The translations under genes were made by a program, and so were the position numbers. 64,000 nt of DNA from Lachnospiraceae bacterium. GTDB lineage: Bacteria > Bacillota > Clostridia > Lachnospirales > Lachnospiraceae. Shown here piece after piece: positions 61,102-64,000 of the stretch; positions within the stretch are counted from its first letter, which is position 1, and each line of letters starts with the position of its first letter. The notes under the pieces are model-generated. The model was not told where the DNA came from and ran no database searches. It saw nothing but the letters and a program-made list of their open reading frames with translations. The DNA is taken from contig JAILAF010000013.1 in NCBI GenBank assembly GCA_024681775.1, forward strand, positions 32,466-96,465, in the 5' to 3' direction.

Positions 61102-61440
61102 ACGAGTGGGACATGTGATCGCGGCCCGCGCAAGCGGGGTGAGGAAAGTCCGGGCTTCATAGGGCAGGATGCCAGATAACGTCTGGTGGAGGTGACTCCC
61201 AGGCCAGTGCAACAGAAAAGAACCGCTGAGCAATCAGTAAGGGTGAAAAGGCGGTGTAAGAGACCACCGCGGGCCCGGTAACGGGTCCGGCTGTGTAAAC
61301 CCCATCCGAAGTAAGACCAAATCGAAAGGTTAAGGCCGGCCCGGCCGTCTTTCAGGTAGGTCGCTTGATGCGGCTGGTGACAGTCGTACTAGATAGATGA
61401 TCACACACGACAGAACCCGGCTTACAGTCTCACTCGTGCT
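61102..61440 (+). ncRNA. rnpB: RNase P RNA
   Basis: The catalytic RNA that matures the tRNA 5' end. P1 is formed by ACGAGTG (61102-61108) and CACTCGT (61431-61437). The universal blocks GAGGAAAGTCCGGGC (61141-61155) and ACAGAACCCGGCTTAC (61410-61425) pair to form P4. The CAGTAAGGGTGAAAAGGCGG region and GTAAACCCCATCC are also typical. Ends are approximate. The next gene's ribosome site starts about 20 bp after P1. Confidence 0.95.
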
Positions 61441-61477
61441 TTGAATAAATGGTTTTAGTATGGAGGTAGTAAAAACT

Positions 61478-62758
61478 ATGACGAAAATTGATGTGGTATC
61501 CGGCTTTTTGGGCGCCGGGAAAACAACTCTGATCGCAAAGCTTCTGAAGGAAGCTTTAAACGGCAGTCAGACCGTCCTCATCGAGAACGAGTTTGGTGAG
61601 ATCGGCATCGACGGCGGCTTTTTACAGGAGTCCGGCATCGAGATCCGCGAGATGAATTCCGGCTGTATCTGCTGCAGCCTGGTGGGAGATTTCGGCACCT
61701 CTCTGAAGGAAGTCATCTCCACCTATGCCCCCGAGCGTATTCTCATCGAGCCCTCGGGCGTCGGCAAGCTTTCCGACGTGCTGAAGGCAGTGGAGCGTGT
61801 TGCGGATGAGCTGGAGGTGCAGATCAACAGCGCAGTGGCTGTGGTGGATGCATCCAAGGCAAAAATGTATATCAAGAACTTCGGTGAGTTCTTCATCAAC
61901 CAGATCGAGTATGCAGGCACCATCATCCTCAGCCGTACCGACAAGGTATCCGAGGAGAAGATCGCGGAGGCTGTGGCTCTGATCCGTGAGCACAATCAGA
62001 AGGCCACCATCATCACCACCCCTCTGGCGGATCTGGACGGCGCAGATGTGCTGGCTACCATCGAGGGCGCCGACAGGATCGATGTGCTGCTGGCAGAGAT
62101 GATGGAGAAGGCCAAGGCAGAGCCCGAGCACCATCACCATCATCACCATCATCACGATGGAGAGGAGTGTGACGACCCGGAGTGTGAGTGCCACCATCCC
62201 TCACATCCTCATGAGCACGCTCATGAGGAAGTGGATAACGATGACGATGACGATCATGAATGCTGCCACCACCACCATCACGACGATGATGATGATGACA
62301 ATCATGAATGCTGCCACCACCACCATCCCTCACATCCTCATGAGCACGCTCATGAGGAAGTGGATCATGATCATGGCTGTTGCCATGATCATGACGATGA
62401 TGATGAGGAGTGCGACGATCCCGAGTGTGAGTGCCACCACCATCATGACCACGATCATGAGCACCATCATCATCACGGTCATGATGCGGATGAGATCTTT
62501 ACCAGCTGGGGCATGGAGTCTCCCAAGAAATATACGCAGGATGACATCTCCCGTATCCTTTCCGCTCTGGACAGCGGAGAGTACGGTGTGATCCTCCGTG
62601 CCAAGGGCATGGTGCCCGCCCAGGACGGCACCTGGATCTACTACGATTATGTGCCCGAAGAGCAGGAGGTCCGTTCCGGCAAGCCTCAGGTTACCGGTAA
62701 GATCTGCGTCATCGGTTCCGAATTGAAGGAAGATAAGCTGAAGGAGCTGTTTGCATGA
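61478..62758 (+). CDS. COG0523 (CobW/YeiR-like) GTPase with His/Asp/Cys-rich metal-binding insert
   Basis: A 426-residue member of the G3E/COG0523 family of metal-handling GTPases. Walker A is GFLGAGKTT (residues 9-17), the metal motif GCICC (Cys63, Cys65, Cys66), the SEPS-like box ILIEPSGVG and the guanine motif SRTDK. A roughly 120-residue insert (about 217-336) is almost entirely His, Asp, Glu and Cys, with HHHHHHHHH and repeated ECDDPECECHH and ECCHHHH units. The C-terminal domain resumes at FTSWGMESPKKYTQ. ATG 61478 is 11 nt after TGGAGGT; an ATG at 61460 overlaps that site. It probably stores or delivers Zn, Ni or Co. Confidence 0.93.
   Translation: MTKIDVVSGFLGAGKTTLIAKLLKEALNGSQTVLIENEFGEIGIDGGFLQESGIEIREMNSGCICCSLVGDFGTSLKEVISTYAPERILIEPSGVGKLSDVLKAVERVADELEVQINSAVAVVDASKAKMYIKNFGEFFINQIEYAGTIILSRTDKVSEEKIAEAVALIREHNQKATIITTPLADLDGADVLATIEGADRIDVLLAEMMEKAKAEPEHHHHHHHHHDGEECDDPECECHHPSHPHEHAHEEVDNDDDDDHECCHHHHHDDDDDDNHECCHHHHPSHPHEHAHEEVDHDHGCCHDHDDDDEECDDPECECHHHHDHDHEHHHHHGHDADEIFTSWGMESPKKYTQDDISRILSALDSGEYGVILRAKGMVPAQDGTWIYYDYVPEEQEVRSGKPQVTGKICVIGSELKEDKLKELFA
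62192..62365 (+). repeat. 45-bp exact repeat within the His-rich insert
   Basis: 62192-62236 and 62321-62365 are identical over 45 bp, 129 bp apart and in frame, encoding HHPSHPHEHAHEEVD. The flanking CATGAATGCTGCCACCACC is also repeated. Confidence 0.92.
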
Positions 62759-63693
62759 AAACCAAATCCGTATATATGATCAATGGATTTCTGGAGAGCG
62801 GCAAGACGGAATTCATCAAATTCACCCTCGCCCAGAATTATTTCCAGATCAAGGGGAGGACCCTGCTCCTCCTGTGCGAGGAGGGGGAGAACGAATATGA
62901 CATCCCCCTGCTGGAGCGCAGCAGGACGGACCTGGTGGTCATCCCCGAGCAGAGCGCTTTTGTCCCTGCGGAGCTTTCCAGACTGGAGCGTGAGTACAAG
63001 CCGGACCGCATCATCGTGGAGTGGAACGGCATGTGGAATGCGAAGGATATGAAGCTCCCCTGGAACTGGAGGCTGGATCAGCAGATCACCCTGATCGACG
63101 GATCCACCTTCCCCATGTACTACACCAACATGAAGAGTCTCCTGGCGGAGATGCTCCGGAAGTCCGAGCTCATCATCTTTAACCGCTGCGATACCGTCCG
63201 GGATCAGCTCCCGTCCTACCGCAGGAACGTGAAGGCCGTGGCGCCTACCGCCGATGTGGTCTTTGAGGACTCCAAGGGAGAGATCAACGAGATCTTTGAG
63301 GAGGATCTGCCCTACAGCCTGGACCAGCAGGAGATCGTGCTGGATGAAAAGACCTACGGCATCTGGTACCTGGATGCCATGGACCACGCAGAGCGCTATG
63401 TGGGCAAGACAGTGGTGTTCCAGGCGCTGTGCATGCGGCCCGATGATTTCCCCAAGGGGTATTTCATCCCCGGCCGTATGGCCATGACCTGCTGCGCCGA
63501 CGATATGGCATTTCTGGGATACGCCTGTGAATATGCGGAGGCAGATTCCATCCATGACAAGGACTGGGTGGTGGTGACGGCTACCGTGACGAAAGAGTTT
63601 TTCAAAGATTACGATGGGGAAGGCCCTGTGCTCCATGCGGTTTCCGTGGAGAAATCCAGAGAGCCCAAGAACGCCGTCATTACCTTCTCATAG
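62755..63693 (+). CDS. COG0523-like GTPase fused to a DUF1980/TIGR03943-like domain
   Basis: A 312-residue protein overlapping the previous stop (ATGA). The N-terminal half is a COG0523-like P-loop domain with Walker A GFLESGKTEF but without the CxCC metal motif (the matching place has CEEGENEYD) and with NRCD at the guanine site. The C-terminal half (about residues 220-312) resembles DUF1980/TIGR03943: GKTVVFQALCMRPDDFPKG, then GRMAMTCCADDMAFLGYACE. That domain is otherwise encoded beside a DUF318 permease in metal-responsive operons. Coupling to the His-rich GTPase implies work in the same metal pathway. Confidence 0.82.
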   Translation: MKTKSVYMINGFLESGKTEFIKFTLAQNYFQIKGRTLLLLCEEGENEYDIPLLERSRTDLVVIPEQSAFVPAELSRLEREYKPDRIIVEWNGMWNAKDMKLPWNWRLDQQITLIDGSTFPMYYTNMKSLLAEMLRKSELIIFNRCDTVRDQLPSYRRNVKAVAPTADVVFEDSKGEINEIFEEDLPYSLDQQEIVLDEKTYGIWYLDAMDHAERYVGKTVVFQALCMRPDDFPKGYFIPGRMAMTCCADDMAFLGYACEYAEADSIHDKDWVVVTATVTKEFFKDYDGEGPVLHAVSVEKSREPKNAVITFS

Positions 63694-63740
63694 AAACTTT
63701 ACACAGAAAACTAGCACAAGAACATCTCAAAGGGAAAGAT

Positions 63741-64000
63741 ATGGCTGAATATACTGCGATACAATGGATCTTTTTCTTTTTTGTATATTGTCTGGTTGGT
63801 TGGATCTGGGAGACATGCTATGTGTCTGCCAAGCAGCACAGATTCGTGAACAGGGGCTTCCTTCGGGGCCCCTTTCTTCCTATCTACGGAAGCGGCGGGA
63901 TCATCATGCTCTTTGCTGCCATTCCCTGCAAAGGTAATCTGGTTCTGACATTCCTGTCGGGAATGTTTGCGGCCACTCTGCTGGAGCTCATCACGGGAGA
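63741..64000 (+). CDS. CmpB-like (PF06541-type) membrane protein, 3' partial
   Basis: Runs off the right edge after 86 codons. The start ATG 63741 follows AAAGGGAAAG. The sequence WIFFFFVYCLVGWIWETCYV, then KQHRFVNRGFLRGPFLPIYG and SGGIIMLFAA matches the putative ABC-transporter type IV (CmpB/DUF1113) family, multi-pass membrane proteins of unknown substrate. It follows the GTPase pair by 47 bp and may belong to the same operon. Confidence 0.85.
   Translation, partial: MAEYTAIQWIFFFFVYCLVGWIWETCYVSAKQHRFVNRGFLRGPFLPIYGSGGIIMLFAAIPCKGNLVLTFLSGMFAATLLELITG

Noticed and set aside
62127..62490. CAT/GAT-rich repeats looking like a microsatellite or CRISPR-like array
   Set aside because: The units are in frame and encode the His/Asp-rich insert of a COG0523 GTPase; there are no regular spacers.

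Overview
The window looks like a chromosomal stretch of a moderately high-GC member of the Lachnospiraceae (Clostridia, Bacillota). The inference rests on the housekeeping set and its order (dnaG-rpoD-trmK, a PPDK-type pyruvate phosphate dikinase, the GGGtGRT/Fe-S scaffold pair, NhaC, strong AGGAGG ribosome sites, intrinsic terminators). No rRNA, CRISPR array, prophage or intact insertion sequence was seen. Most genes are ordinary chromosomal genes; accessory character is concentrated at about 14.7-20.4 kb and 40.9-41.8 kb.

Layout. 1-7.6 kb is a tightly overlapping operon: Ppx/GppA, polyphosphate kinase, Maf, a small acidic protein, a condensation-like acyltransferase, a zinc-ribbon membrane protein and an alpha/beta hydrolase. 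7.6-12.8 kb holds a small conserved protein, an ABC-F ATPase (minus strand) and ppdK behind an extended -10 promoter with a cre-like palindrome. 12.8-14.6 kb is a GT-C-type membrane protein. 14.8-20.3 kb is a surface-protein locus: two secreted proteins with unrelated N-terminal ectodomains share a DUF4214 C-terminal module whose DNA is patchily near-identical, with a relic of a third copy and an Rpn-family nuclease between them. 20.5-30.4 kb: NhaC antiporter, a KaiC-like/PEP-synthase-like fusion, trpE-trpG, a NUDIX hydrolase, and an MBOAT plus SGNH pair for polysaccharide O-acylation.

30.5-40.9 kb: the two-gene Fe-S scaffold/GGGtGRT unit, an amino-acid ABC transporter whose binding protein appears circularly permuted, an SDR dehydrogenase, an MFS exporter with a Xre-TPR regulator, and an AraC regulator divergent from a GH51 arabinofuranosidase. 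40.9-41.8 kb has no convincing protein gene but has a consensus promoter, degenerate repeats and terminators, and is a candidate non-coding RNA locus. 41.8-49.7 kb: a hybrid histidine kinase with a two-receiver response regulator, thymidine kinase and a GH2 beta-galactosidase. 49.8-54.1 kb: citrate synthase, a CE2-like SGNH esterase, a TetR regulator and a stray FliD-like protein. 54.2-61.4 kb: tRNA-Leu(CAG), dgt, dnaG, rpoD, trmK, a uridine-kinase-like protein and RNase P RNA. 61.5-64 kb: two overlapping COG0523-type GTPases, the first with a long His/Asp/Cys-rich insert and the second fused to a DUF1980-like domain, followed by a truncated CmpB-like membrane protein.

The most unusual items are the DUF4214 cassette locus, the permuted binding protein, the putative non-coding transcript at 41.0-41.6 kb and the KaiC-like/ATP-grasp fusion. 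All calls come from reading the sequence; no database search was run.
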